From Spirabiliibacterium pneumoniae (GTDB lineage Bacteria; Pseudomonadota; Gammaproteobacteria; Enterobacterales; Pasteurellaceae), in assembly GCF_014884995.1 (NCBI RefSeq), contig NZ_JABMII010000015.1:1-64000 (forward strand): 64,000 nt of DNA, in the 5' to 3' direction. This document shows positions 51,276-60,043 of this stretch, piece by piece. Numbering within the stretch: the first letter of the stretch is position 1; each line of letters starts with the position of its first letter. The notes below the pieces were generated by a model. That model saw nothing but the letters and a program-made list of their open reading frames with translations. It was not told where the DNA came from and searched no databases. The translations under genes were made by a program, and so were the position numbers.

Positions 51276-52898
51276 ATGAGCAGTGTAGAACAAGTCGTTA
51301 AAGACTTAGCAAAATTGGGTATTCACGACGTTAAAGAAGTGGTGTACAACCCAAGTTATGACCAACTTTTTGCCGAAGAAACCAAAGACGGTTTAGAAGG
51401 CTTTGAAAAAGGCCAAGTGACCGAACTTGGCGCAGTGAATGTCAAAACTGGCGTTTATACTGGCCGTTCACCAAAAGATAAATTCTTCGTCAAAGACGAA
51501 ACCACTGAAAACACCATTTGGTGGACATCAGACGAATACAAAAACGACAACAAACCCGTCAGTAAAGAGACTTGGAAAGAAGTGAAAAAACTCGCCACTG
51601 AAGAGTTGAGCAATAAACGTTTGTTCGTGGTGGATGCGTTTTGTGGTGCGAACGAAAGCACTCGCTTGAAACTGCGTTTCGTGATGGAAGTGGCATGGCA
51701 AGCCCACTTTGTGACCAATATGTTCATTCGCCCAACCAAAGAAGAATTGGCGAACTTTGGCGAGCCAGATTTCGTGATCATGAACGCTTCAAAAGCGAAA
51801 GTGACCAACTATAAAGAATTGGGCTTGAACTCTGAAACTGCCGTGGTGTTTAACTTGACTGAAAAAGTGCAAGTAATCTTAAACACTTGGTATGGCGGGG
51901 AAATGAAAAAAGGTATGTTCTCTTACATGAACTACCTGCTACCACTCAACGGCATGGCATCAATGCACTGCTCGGCTAACACCAGCAAAGATGGCAAAGA
52001 AACTGCTATCTTCTTCGGCCTTTCAGGCACAGGTAAAACCACCCTTTCAACCGACCCTAAACGTTTGTTAATTGGTGACGATGAACATGGCTGGGATGAT
52101 GACGGTATCTTTAACTTCGAAGGTGGTTGCTATGCGAAAGTCATCAATCTATCAAAAGAAAACGAGCCAGACATCTACAACGCCATCAAACGCGATGCCT
52201 TGCTTGAAAACGTGACTGTGGATGAAAACGGCAAAATTGACTTCACCGACAAGAGCGTGACTGAAAACACCCGTGTGTCTTACCCAATCTATCACATTGA
52301 AAACATTGTGAAACCTGTGTCTAAAGCAGGGCACGCAAATAAAGTGATCTTCTTGTCTGCTGATGCCTTTGGTGTGTTGCCACCTGTATCAATCTTGACA
52401 CCTGAGCAAACTAAATACTACTTCCTCTCTGGCTTCACCGCCAAATTGGCTGGCACAGAACGTGGCGTAACCGAGCCAACCCCAACCTTCTCAGCGTGTT
52501 TCGGCGCGGCTTTCTTGAGCTTGCACCCAACTAAATATGCTGAAGAATTGGTGAAAAAAATGGAAGCTACTGGTGCGAAAGCATATCTTGTTAACACTGG
52601 CTGGAACGGCAGCGGCAAACGTATCTCCATTAAAGATACCCGCGGCATCATCGATGCAATTTTAGATGGCTCAATCGACAAGGCCGAAACCAAAAATATC
52701 CCAATTTTTGATTTCAAAGTGCCAACCGCATTGCCAGGTGTTGACCCAGCAATCCTTGACCCTCGCGACACTTATGCCGACAAAGCAGAGTGGACTAAAC
52801 GCGCTGAAGACTTGGCAGACCGTTTCGTGAAAAACTTCTCGAAATACACTGGCAACGAAGCAGGCAAAGCGTTGGTCAGCGCAGGCCCTAAAAAATAA
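51276..52898 (+). CDS. pckA: Phosphoenolpyruvate carboxykinase (ATP)
   Basis: Converts oxaloacetate to PEP, or the reverse in succinate-producing Pasteurellaceae. The 540 residues equal the E. coli length. The kinase P-loop [12 protein letters not shown], the metal motif [10 protein letters not shown] and [15 protein letters not shown] are intact. A TAGAAT -10 box lies about 45 bases upstream without a good -35; the TTTGATCTAGCTAACA upstream of it is only a poor CRP match. Confidence 0.97.
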   Translation: MSSVEQVVKDLAKLGIHDVKEVVYNPSYDQLFAEETKDGLEGFEKGQVTELGAVNVKTGVYTGRSPKDKFFVKDETTENTIWWTSDEYKNDNKPVSKETWKEVKKLATEELSNKRLFVVDAFCGANESTRLKLRFVMEVAWQAHFVTNMFIRPTKEELANFGEPDFVIMNASKAKVTNYKELGLNSETAVVFNLTEKVQVILNTWYGGEMKKGMFSYMNYLLPLNGMASMHCSANTSKDGKETAIFFGLSGTGKTTLSTDPKRLLIGDDEHGWDDDGIFNFEGGCYAKVINLSKENEPDIYNAIKRDALLENVTVDENGKIDFTDKSVTENTRVSYPIYHIENIVKPVSKAGHANKVIFLSADAFGVLPPVSILTPEQTKYYFLSGFTAKLAGTERGVTEPTPTFSACFGAAFLSLHPTKYAEELVKKMEATGAKAYLVNTGWNGSGKRISIKDTRGIIDAILDGSIDKAETKNIPIFDFKVPTALPGVDPAILDPRDTYADKAEWTKRAEDLADRFVKNFSKYTGNEAGKALVSAGPKK

Positions 52899-52917
52899 TC
52901 ACACATAGCTGTTCTCC

Positions 52918-52950
52918 AACCGCACTTTGCATAAAGTGCGGTTTTTTTTG
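52918..52950 (+). terminator. USS-pair terminator after pckA
   Basis: AACCGCACTTT / AAAGTGCGGTT with a four-base loop and a run of eight T. Confidence 0.85.
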
Positions 52951-53014
52951 CGCGTCGAAAAATGAACGTGTACAATCCTAGCATCAATAATTCTTATTTT
53001 TATTCGAGGTTTTT

Positions 53015-53956
53015 ATGACCGCACTTTGCTCTCGCAATCAACTCAGTGGTCAGCATACGCTGCTCACCTGTCCTTTAAACCAATTTCAACTGATTGATAT
53101 TAAAGGTGACGATGCGCAAAAATTCCTGCAAGGACAGCTGACATGTGATGTCAACAAGCTTGCCCCAGGCGAAAACACCCTGTGCGCTCACTGTGACCCC
53201 AAAGGCAAAGTATGGGCGGTCTATTGGCTGGTGAAATTCAACGAGCAGCATTTTGCACTGATAGTGAGAAAGGCCTTACAACCAAAGGCATTACAAGAGT
53301 TAAAAAAATACGCCGTGTTCTCCAAAGTGACCTTCAATGAACGTGAAGCAGCACTTTTTGGGCTGGCTGGTAGTGATGCCGCGCAGGCACTGAGCGCCTA
53401 CCTGGACGCCCCCAATAGTGAGATACCGATGACTCAACACGGCGAGCTGGTATGCTGTTTTCTCGCCTGCCCGCAACCGCGCTTTTTGCTGATTGCACCA
53501 CTTGGAAGCGTGGATATTGCCTTTACCCATGATGAAACGCTGTGGGACGTGCTTGATCAGCAAGATGGCATACCCGTGCTCTCAAGTGTGAGCCAAAATG
53601 AATTTATCCCACAAGCATTAAATTTACAGCATTTAGGCCGCGCAATTTCATTCCAAAAAGGCTGCTATATAGGGCAAGAAACGGTAGCGCGCGCCAAATA
53701 CCGTGGTGCGAATAAACGCGCACTCTTCACGCTCACGACGCAAAGCCCATTACAGGTGGAGCTTGGTGGTAGCGTTGAGCTTGCACTTGAGCAAAACTGG
53801 CGCAAAACAGGTCACATTATCAGCCACGTCACGTACGATAGTACAAGCTATATGCAAGTCGTACTCGCAAAAGACACTCAACCCACTTCTAAAATGCGCT
53901 TAGGCGATGTACCACTAAGCTTGCTAGCACTGCCTTTTGAACTCAACGACGAATAA
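53015..53956 (+). CDS. ygfZ: tRNA-modifying protein YgfZ
   Basis: Folate-binding protein of 313 residues of the GcvT-like fold, needed for iron-sulfur-dependent enzymes such as MiaB. The signature FQKGCYIGQETVARAKYRG with the conserved cysteine is complete. A USS lies directly after the ATG and encodes residues 2-4. Confidence 0.93.
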   Translation: MTALCSRNQLSGQHTLLTCPLNQFQLIDIKGDDAQKFLQGQLTCDVNKLAPGENTLCAHCDPKGKVWAVYWLVKFNEQHFALIVRKALQPKALQELKKYAVFSKVTFNEREAALFGLAGSDAAQALSAYLDAPNSEIPMTQHGELVCCFLACPQPRFLLIAPLGSVDIAFTHDETLWDVLDQQDGIPVLSSVSQNEFIPQALNLQHLGRAISFQKGCYIGQETVARAKYRGANKRALFTLTTQSPLQVELGGSVELALEQNWRKTGHIISHVTYDSTSYMQVVLAKDTQPTSKMRLGDVPLSLLALPFELNDE

Positions 53957-54220
53957 GAAAAAGGCCTCAACTTAATCTGTACCCCAAGAGTTGGACTAAG
54001 CAACCAACTAATTGAGGTGCAGATTTTTTATGACCAAATACATAAAATTCGCGCTTTGGCTTGTCAGCATTTTCAAGTGGCTAGAACAACATTAGATTAG
54101 ACTACATTTTCAAATGTATATTTTTGTGTCATGAGATTCTATAAAAGCGGAATATTCTTTTATATTAAATAGCTATAAAAACTTTCTATTTCCCTATACT
54201 ATAGGATATAATTTTATTGA

Positions 54221-54571
54221 TTAATTTCTATATTTATTCCATTTTTTACAAATATTACCAAATCTATAACAGTATTTATAACTAGCATTAAACCTATATC
54301 CTTTTTGATATAGACAAGCGCCATCAAGATCATCCGATTTAGCTTGTTCTTCAGGATCAATAGGTATTTCTAATCCACCTATATTTTTTGTTTTAAATGG
54401 TGCTAGTGATTGAGCATAGCAATACTGAACAATTTCTGCAGTAGGAACAGTGTTGTTATCTTTATGAACCCATATATCTTCTCTCCAAAAAGAAGAATAC
54501 GGCGGATGCCAGACCCATAAACAGCCACTCATACAGAATACTAAATATATAAAAGTAATTTTTTTAATCAT
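54221..54571 (-). CDS. Hypothetical lipoprotein (IS-bounded cargo)
   Basis: Unrecognised 116-residue protein. MIKKITFIYLVFCMSGCLWVW has a lipobox with Cys17. The mature part has WREDIWVHKDNNTVPTAEIVQYC and a cysteine-rich C-terminus, five cysteines after the lipid-anchored one, so disulfides are likely. It overlaps the upstream 119-residue gene by four bases (ATGA). Small lipoproteins of this look often sit beside effector or toxin genes, but no such function is proven. Confidence 0.55.
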   Translation of the reverse strand: MIKKITFIYLVFCMSGCLWVWHPPYSSFWREDIWVHKDNNTVPTAEIVQYCYAQSLAPFKTKNIGGLEIPIDPEEQAKSDDLDGACLYQKGYRFNASYKYCYRFGNICKKWNKYRN

Positions 54572-54927
54572 TTATCTTCCTCAATAACATTAAAACTTCT
54601 TATTCCATTCTGGTGAATTTTATTAAGAATATCTAAAGTATTTCTCCATTCACCAGCAGAATCTTTATTATTTTTATCATAAATGAAATTCAAATTATTA
54701 ATATTTTGGTTAGCCTCAGAATGAGCTTCTAAAATAGATATTTGTGCTTTATTAGGTACTGCATTAGGATTATTTCCTATCATTCCTATCCCTAACGTTC
54801 TTAAGAAAGGCATGCCCGAGTAAACCGCATCACCTTCTACGCCAATATATTTTGTTCTAACACGCTTAAATAATGCTTTAGATTGTTCATGGATTTCATT
54901 TGAAGGGTATGAACCACTCAGAGGCAT
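54568..54927 (-). CDS. Hypothetical protein (IS-bounded cargo)
   Basis: A 119-residue soluble protein of unknown function (MPLSGSYPSNEIHEQSKALF) with no signal peptide and no recognised domain. Its ATG follows directly on the TGA of a truncated upstream frame, so it may once have been the downstream partner, or a detached C-terminal part, of that gene. It overlaps the lipoprotein gene by four bases. Confidence 0.5.
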   Translation of the reverse strand: MPLSGSYPSNEIHEQSKALFKRVRTKYIGVEGDAVYSGMPFLRTLGIGMIGNNPNAVPNKAQISILEAHSEANQNINNLNFIYDKNNKDSAGEWRNTLDILNKIHQNGIRSFNVIEEDK

Positions 54928-55020
54928 TCACCATTTTGTATCAAAATCTAGCCTCATATAATTTTTATAAGCGCTATGTTCCTCACTATTATGATAACAG
55001 TATACAATAAAGTGCCTAAC
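54928..55020 (-). pseudogene. C-terminal fragment of a gene cut by the IS remnant
   Basis: An open frame on the minus strand enters from the IS side and ends ...NYMRLDFDTKW-stop right before the next ATG. About 30 residues remain. The frame has no start of its own here, so a larger gene was probably truncated when the IS-derived DNA arrived. The original product is not recognised. Confidence 0.4.
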
Positions 55021-55025
55021 TGTTA

Positions 55026-55254
55026 ATGATCATGCAAAGCATGTCAAGAAAAGGAAATTGTCTGGATAGTGACGCAATGGAAAGTTTCTTTGGGAGATTG
55101 AAAACGGAGTGTTACTTCAGCAAACGTTTTGAGACGCATTTGAACAACTTGAAAAACTATTCATGAGTACATTTATTACCACAATAATGAACGTATTCAG
55201 ATTAAACGAAAAGGACTAAGTCCTGTTCAATACAGAACTCAGCCCTTGAATTAA
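55026..55254 (+). pseudogene. IS3-family transposase OrfB C-terminal fragment, frameshifted
   Basis: Reading on the plus strand gives [20 protein letters not shown] and [13 protein letters not shown], then after two small indels [20 protein letters not shown] and SPVQYRTQPLN-stop. This is the end of the DDE domain of IS150-type transposases. The N-terminal two thirds are missing, so it is inactive. Confidence 0.85.
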
Positions 55255-55309
55255 GTCAGTCTAACTTTTTAGGGTCAAATCAACTAGGTTTTTTTTATTG
55301 AGGCTAAAT

Positions 55310-57031
55310 TTACGCCTTAACCGCACTTTTGATAAACGTCAGCAGTTCATCTTTGGCAATCATTAATTTTTCACCGCTACGGCGGTGTTTGTATTCAATC
55401 TCGCCATTGTTGAGGTTTTTCTCGCCAATCACAATCATATGCGGAATACCGATCAACTCCATGTCGGCAAACATCACGCCTGGGCGCTCTTTGCGGTCAT
55501 CAAACAGCACTTCAATGCCCTGGGCTACTAAAGTGCGGTAGAGTTCTTCCGCATACGCCTGCACGGCTGGAGATTTGTGCATATTCATTGGCACAATCGC
55601 CACCTGGAACGGCGCTAACGCATCTGTCCAAATAATGCCGCGCTCATCGTGGTTTTGCTCGATCGCAGCCGCCACCACACGGCTCACGCCAATGCCATAG
55701 CAGCCCATAACCATCGTTTGTGGACGGCCATCTTCCCCTTGCACGGTGGCGTTCATCGCTTTGGAATATTTTTCACCGAGCTGGAAGATGTGGCCAACTT
55801 CAATCCCGCGTTTGATTTGCAGCACGCCTTTGCCACATGGGCTTGGGTCGCCTTCCACTACATTACGAAAATCCGCCACCTCAGGCTCTGGCAAATCACG
55901 CACCCAGTTGATACCAAAATAGTGCTTACCGTCGATATTCGCACCAGCAGTAAAATCACTCATTGTAGCGACACTGCGGTCAACAATAATCGGCAGTGAT
56001 AAATTCACCGGCCCTAACGAGCCGACACCTGCGCCAATCGCGGCTTTAATTTCAGTCTCATCGGCAAACGTGAGCGGCGCGCCCACTTGTGGCAGTTTTT
56101 CCGCTTTCACTTCGTTGAGTTCGTGATCGCCACGCACCATCAGTGCGACCAAACCGCACTTGCCGTTTTCGTCTGCCACGCCACGCACAATCAAGGTTTT
56201 CACCGTTTTTTCAATTGGCAGATCGAACTGTTCAACCAATTGCGCAATGGTTTTTGCATTCGGCGTGTCCACCAAACGCATGTCCTCACTTGCTTCACCG
56301 CGCTCACCCAGCGCAAGGGCTTCCGCCAGCTCAATGTTGGCGGCATAATCCGACTCGGTTGAAAAGACAATATCATCTTCACCGCTGGCAGCCAGCACCT
56401 GGAATTCATGGGAAGCACTGCCCCCAATAGACCCCGTATCCGCTTGCACAGGACGGAAATCCAGCCCTAATCGATTGAAAATATTGCAATACGTTTGATA
56501 CATCACATCATAGGTTTCTTGCAAACTTTCTTTGCTGATGTGGAACGAGTAGGCGTCTTTCATCAAAAACTCGCGTGAGCGCATCACACCAAAGCGTGGG
56601 CGCACTTCATCACGGAATTTGGTTTGAATTTGATACAAATTGATCGGCAGCTGTTTGTAGCTGGTCAACTCACGGCGCGCGAGATCGGTAATCACCTCTT
56701 CGTGGGTTGGGCCAAGCACAAAGTCGCGATCGCCACGATCTTTAATACGCAACAGCTCAGGGCCGTATTGCTCCCAACGGCCCGATTCTTGCCACAAATC
56801 CGCTGGCTGCACCACGGGCATTGACACTTCAATGGCACCACTTTTATTCATTTCTTCACGCACCACACGTTCTGCTTTTTGCAACACGCGCAGCCCTGTT
56901 GGCAACCAAGTGTAAAGCCCCGCCGCCAATTTGCGCACCATACCTGCACGCAACATTAACTGAATGCTAACAATTTCTGCATCATTGGGCGTTTCTTTTA
57001 AGGTTGATAAGAGATAATTGCTTGTTCGCAT
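55310..57031 (-). CDS. proS: Prolyl-tRNA synthetase
   Basis: Class II enzyme of 573 residues of the bacterial type with an inserted editing domain (about residues 230-390). [65 protein letters not shown] (motif 2) and [24 protein letters not shown] (motif 3) are present. Confidence 0.97.
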   Translation of the reverse strand: MRTSNYLLSTLKETPNDAEIVSIQLMLRAGMVRKLAAGLYTWLPTGLRVLQKAERVVREEMNKSGAIEVSMPVVQPADLWQESGRWEQYGPELLRIKDRGDRDFVLGPTHEEVITDLARRELTSYKQLPINLYQIQTKFRDEVRPRFGVMRSREFLMKDAYSFHISKESLQETYDVMYQTYCNIFNRLGLDFRPVQADTGSIGGSASHEFQVLAASGEDDIVFSTESDYAANIELAEALALGERGEASEDMRLVDTPNAKTIAQLVEQFDLPIEKTVKTLIVRGVADENGKCGLVALMVRGDHELNEVKAEKLPQVGAPLTFADETEIKAAIGAGVGSLGPVNLSLPIIVDRSVATMSDFTAGANIDGKHYFGINWVRDLPEPEVADFRNVVEGDPSPCGKGVLQIKRGIEVGHIFQLGEKYSKAMNATVQGEDGRPQTMVMGCYGIGVSRVVAAAIEQNHDERGIIWTDALAPFQVAIVPMNMHKSPAVQAYAEELYRTLVAQGIEVLFDDRKERPGVMFADMELIGIPHMIVIGEKNLNNGEIEYKHRRSGEKLMIAKDELLTFIKSAVKA

Positions 57032-57071
57032 AGATTTATTCCAATGGTAAAAATGGTGCTATTTTAACACC

Positions 57072-57113
57072 AAAGTGCGGTTGGTTGGTATAAAAATCCA
57101 CGCAACCGCACTT
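57072..57113 (-). terminator. USS-pair stem after the Slam-type gene
   Basis: AAAGTGCGGTTG and CAACCGCACTTT, 12-bp arms with a loop of about 18 bases, just past the stop. The T tract on the minus strand is weak. Confidence 0.5.
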
Positions 57114-57119
57114 TTATCA

Positions 57120-58589
57120 CTAAAAGCGTTTGCTCAGCTCAAGGAAAATGCGGCTTTTGTCGTAGGTGTAAAACGGATGGTTACTTTTCACATTTTGATA
57201 GCTCCATGTTAAGCGTGGCGTAATGCCCCACAAGTGCACGCTGCGGTGCCATACGCTGATATTGGCACTGTATTCATCGTCTTTTTGCGCCTCTTCTAAA
57301 AACCGCCCTGGCGCTTTGTATTCTCGCTTACCATAACCTAATACCACGCGAGTGGAAAGCCCCCACTGCCACTCTTGCCCCCAGCCAAGGCGTACACCTT
57401 TGCGATCGGACGCATCGTCTTTATCGCGCGCGTTATCGCGGCTATAATCCGCTCCCAAAATCCAATACTGATTGCCACTTGGCATATAAAGCAAGGTGTT
57501 CGACCACAAATAATTATTGCCATTTAGATGCTTGCGCTCTTGGTAACGCTGCTCACCGTATTCCAATGCGCTGGAAATTTGCCAGTGCGGGCTGAGCCAA
57601 TAACTGGCATCTAAACGTGCGCCAGAGGTTTTAGAAAATTGTTTCAGCGCATCACCACCGCTAGAACCACCGCCATACCAGCGTTTTTCGAAAAATGGCG
57701 TAAGGCTGATTTCACTGCGCGCAGTTTGAAAGCCCACACCAGCACCCACGCGGGCGGTAACTTGGTTATATTTTTTGTTATCCCAATAATATTTACCATA
57801 GGCATCACCGCTGAGCTTGGTAAACCAGCCGCCGTGTAGCGACCATTTCTTATCCACGCCAAAACTATAACTCAAGCCTTGCGCGTCTTCACGATCCCAC
57901 GCATGAAATGGCGTGCCTCTTACATTTAAGGTGGTGCCCGCTTTCGGTGCATTATTAATATTCGGCTCACGCATATAACTAATGCCGCCGTTGAACGACC
58001 ACGCATCACGCTGATTTAACGCTTGCAAATACTGATCAATGACCTCTTTAGCCTCAGCGGGCAATTTTTCACTGCGCAGTTTTTCAAATTGATCTTTTGC
58101 TGCGTCGTTTTCGTTATTTAAGAACAATGCCTGCGCCATTTGAAAACGCACTGGCAGCACCTGCGGATTTTCGGCAAACAATTGGCGATATAGCGCAACC
58201 GAACGCGTGTAGTCACCTTTTTCGCGCGCCAAAATCGCCTCGCCCCATTTGATTAACAGCGGATCATGTTTCTCAAAAGTGCGGTACATCGGCAACAGAA
58301 GCGCCACGCCGTCTGCATTATTTTGCAATAACGCAGGCACCAAGGCGCGCACCACCAAATCAGGGTGCTTGGCCAGCTCTTCTTTGCTTATCGACAAGGT
58401 TTTATCATCGTCTTGACGGGGCACTGGTGGCGCTTTTTGTGGCGCGACAGGGCGTGCCACATCAAGCTGCGTTTCAGGCAAATCTCTCGGCTCAGGCTTG
58501 GCCTCTTGAGTTTGCGCCAAGGATGGCATTGCCACAAAAAGTGCGGTCGCTAAAAACGACAAAGGTAATTTTGCAATGTTATACGTCAT
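57120..58589 (-). CDS. Slam-type outer membrane protein (surface lipoprotein assembly modifier, DUF560)
   Basis: A 489-residue exported protein: signal peptide (LSFLATALFVAMPSLAQ), a periplasmic TPR-like domain (about 60-190, with GDYTRSVALYRQLFAENPQVLPVRFQMAQALF) and a C-terminal beta-barrel ending in RIFLELSKRF with a terminal Phe. Slam proteins move specific lipoproteins to the cell surface. The gene directly follows a TbpB-like lipoprotein, its likely substrate, with an intercistronic hairpin between them. Confidence 0.88.
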   Translation of the reverse strand: MTYNIAKLPLSFLATALFVAMPSLAQTQEAKPEPRDLPETQLDVARPVAPQKAPPVPRQDDDKTLSISKEELAKHPDLVVRALVPALLQNNADGVALLLPMYRTFEKHDPLLIKWGEAILAREKGDYTRSVALYRQLFAENPQVLPVRFQMAQALFLNNENDAAKDQFEKLRSEKLPAEAKEVIDQYLQALNQRDAWSFNGGISYMREPNINNAPKAGTTLNVRGTPFHAWDREDAQGLSYSFGVDKKWSLHGGWFTKLSGDAYGKYYWDNKKYNQVTARVGAGVGFQTARSEISLTPFFEKRWYGGGSSGGDALKQFSKTSGARLDASYWLSPHWQISSALEYGEQRYQERKHLNGNNYLWSNTLLYMPSGNQYWILGADYSRDNARDKDDASDRKGVRLGWGQEWQWGLSTRVVLGYGKREYKAPGRFLEEAQKDDEYSANISVWHRSVHLWGITPRLTWSYQNVKSNHPFYTYDKSRIFLELSKRF

Positions 58590-58605
58590 ACTGCTCCCTA
58601 AAATA

Positions 58606-58635
58606 AATAAAGCTATCCATGCGAATAGCTTTATT
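58606..58635 (-). promoter_or_regulatory. Intercistronic hairpin between lipoprotein and Slam genes
   Basis: Perfect 11-bp stem AATAAAGCTAT / ATAGCTTTATT with an eight-base loop, then an A/T-rich stretch, about 17 bases before the Slam ATG. It may act as a partial terminator or RNA-processing site that lowers Slam relative to its substrate. Confidence 0.5.
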
Positions 58636-58668
58636 GTAACAGGTTAAATAAGAATGTTTATCATTTTA

Positions 58669-59709
58669 TTATTTTTGCTTTTCAGCTGCAAACACCACAC
58701 CCCATTTCTGGTTGTGAGCCTCACCTGCGAGGGATTGGGCTTTATCACCATAAAACTGTGCATTCAGTGGCGCTGTTTTATCTGCATCAGTTTTTAAATC
58801 CCAATCAACGGTTGATAACAAATCAGACGATTTTTTAACTGTTGCAGTACCATTAACACCATTTCCAGAAATTTTACCATCAATTTCTACGATGCCCGCA
58901 GCAGTCCAGCCTGACACTTTTTTGGAACCAAAATCAACCACGATTGAGGTATCACCAAATTGCGTTTTATCTTGGTTAAAAAAGCCACCTTGAACAAAAA
59001 ATTGTGACGCTGATGATGAGTAGTATTTAACTACGCCGTCTCTTTCTGTAGGCATAGCTTTTTCATCTGTTGGTGTGCCGTTGTAAAAAGCTACAACTCT
59101 GTTATCTGGCGTAATAGCACGACCGAGGATTGCGGCACTCACTTGTTTGTCACTACAGCAAAATGTTGACATTGATGCCAAGCGCCACCCCGCAATTTCT
59201 TTGTCTTTGTTATCTCCCGTTGTGGCGATCAAAGGCTCTGATTTTTCAGGCGCAACTTCTAGAATTTTTTGGCCATCAATGGTGATGAACTTGAGATCAT
59301 TAGAGTCAATCTGTGCATCTTTTACATCGGTATTGCGATAATCATGATTGTAGGTAAATCCTTTACCGTGCATAGTGTTTTTAGCATACGCATCGGCTCG
59401 ATCTTTTTCCAGCTTAGCCTCATCAGCTTTTTTACGCGCTTCCTCTTCAGCCTTTTTCGCTTCTTCGCGCACTTTTTCTTCTGCGCGTTTAGCTTCTTCT
59501 TCAGTTTTTTTAGCAGTTTCCTTCGCTTTATCTTCTGCTTGTTGACCTGTTTCTTCCGCCTTGTTCTCCACTTTCTTCGCGGAATCTTCGACTTTATTGG
59601 TCACAGAATCGGTACTGCTGTCGCCGTCACCGCCGCTGCTGCCACATGCCGCCAAAACCAGTGCTGAAAGTGCGGTTAAGCTGAGTTTGATAAGTTTTTT
59701 CTCTAACAT
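58669..59709 (-). CDS. TbpB-like surface lipoprotein, probable Slam substrate
   Basis: A 346-residue lipoprotein: signal peptide with lipobox LAAC (Cys22), a glycine/serine/aspartate spacer, then about 70 residues of lysine/glutamate/alanine-rich coiled coil (about 40-112), then a globular part ending in a small beta-barrel with NAQFYGDKAQSLAGEAHNQ and WGVVFAAEKQK. That ending is the pattern of TbpB/HpuA-type C-terminal barrels that Slam proteins recognise. The ligand is unknown. GAGGAG precedes the ATG. A 16-copy tetranucleotide tract and a CRP site lie upstream. Confidence 0.82.
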   Translation of the reverse strand: MLEKKLIKLSLTALSALVLAACGSSGGDGDSSTDSVTNKVEDSAKKVENKAEETGQQAEDKAKETAKKTEEEAKRAEEKVREEAKKAEEEARKKADEAKLEKDRADAYAKNTMHGKGFTYNHDYRNTDVKDAQIDSNDLKFITIDGQKILEVAPEKSEPLIATTGDNKDKEIAGWRLASMSTFCCSDKQVSAAILGRAITPDNRVVAFYNGTPTDEKAMPTERDGVVKYYSSSASQFFVQGGFFNQDKTQFGDTSIVVDFGSKKVSGWTAAGIVEIDGKISGNGVNGTATVKKSSDLLSTVDWDLKTDADKTAPLNAQFYGDKAQSLAGEAHNQKWGVVFAAEKQK

Positions 59710-59870
59710 AAATTTTCTCCTCGTTGATGATCAATAATATGTGTGTAAATGACGCCCCGTTGGCTGTGCAAAGGGCATAACAAAAGCATCAGCAGCATTA
59801 TGCTGTGATGTAAAAAACATGGGATAAGGGAAAACCAAAAATGGCGCAGGCGAAAAGTGCGCAGTTATGC

Positions 59871-59934
59871 GGTCGGTCGGTCGGTCGGTCGGTCGGTCGG
59901 TCGGTCGGTCGGTCGGTCGGTCGGTCGGTCGGTC
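59871..59934. repeat. 16 copies of GGTC (GACC on the minus strand), probable phase-variation tract
   Basis: Uninterrupted GGTC x16 lies about 160 bases before the surface lipoprotein ATG. On the minus strand it begins right after a candidate promoter (TTTACA 59960-59965, 16 bases, GATAAT 59938-59943). Tetranucleotide tracts in Pasteurellaceae change copy number by slipped-strand mispairing and switch surface genes. The tract is not in the lipoprotein frame. An upstream ATG (59945) reads through it and, with 16 copies, stops directly after it. Confidence 0.9.
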
Positions 59935-59988
59935 AAAATTATCATCGCCTATGTTTGCTTGTAAATAGAGATGCTATATATACTAATG

Positions 59989-60026
59989 TAAACCGCACTT
60001 TGCCGCGAGGAAAAAGTGCGGTTTTT
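59989..60026 (-). terminator. USS-pair terminator after uvrD
   Basis: AAACCGCACTTT and AAAGTGCGGTTT frame an 11-15 base loop. It follows the uvrD stop codon on the minus strand; the following T tract is short. Confidence 0.6.
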
Positions 60027-60027
60027 C

Positions 60028-60043
60028 TGTGACATTGATCACA
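60028..60043. promoter_or_regulatory. CRP-binding site upstream of the surface lipoprotein locus
   Basis: TGTGACATTGATCACA matches TGTGA-N6-TCACA exactly. It overlaps the uvrD stop codon and lies about 60-70 bases upstream of TATATA / TAGCAT boxes near 59971-59981, a usual distance for class I CRP activation of a minus-strand promoter. Confidence 0.6.

Larger units (their letters stand above)
53974..55280. mobile_element. Degraded IS3-family (IS150-like) element flanking AT-rich cargo
   Basis: The ends match as imperfect terminal inverted repeats: about 25 bases from 53974 (ATCTGTACCCCAAGAGTTGG) against the complement of 55256-55280 (ATTTGACCCTAAAAAGTTAG). The left end keeps a short ORF start (MTKYIKFALW, stopping after 21 codons). 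The right end keeps the last part of a transposase. Between about 54110 and 55025 the DNA is not IS-like and encodes two small proteins and a cut-off gene. It could be one IS with replaced interior or the outer ends of two copies around cargo. Confidence 0.7.

Noticed and set aside
59841-60032. Plus-strand ORF of 63 codons running through the GGTC tract (Gly-Arg-Ser-Val repeats)
   Set aside because: No Shine-Dalgarno, no resemblance to a known protein outside the repeat, and any frame through a tetranucleotide tract tends to be open. The neighbouring genes on the minus strand explain the tract better.
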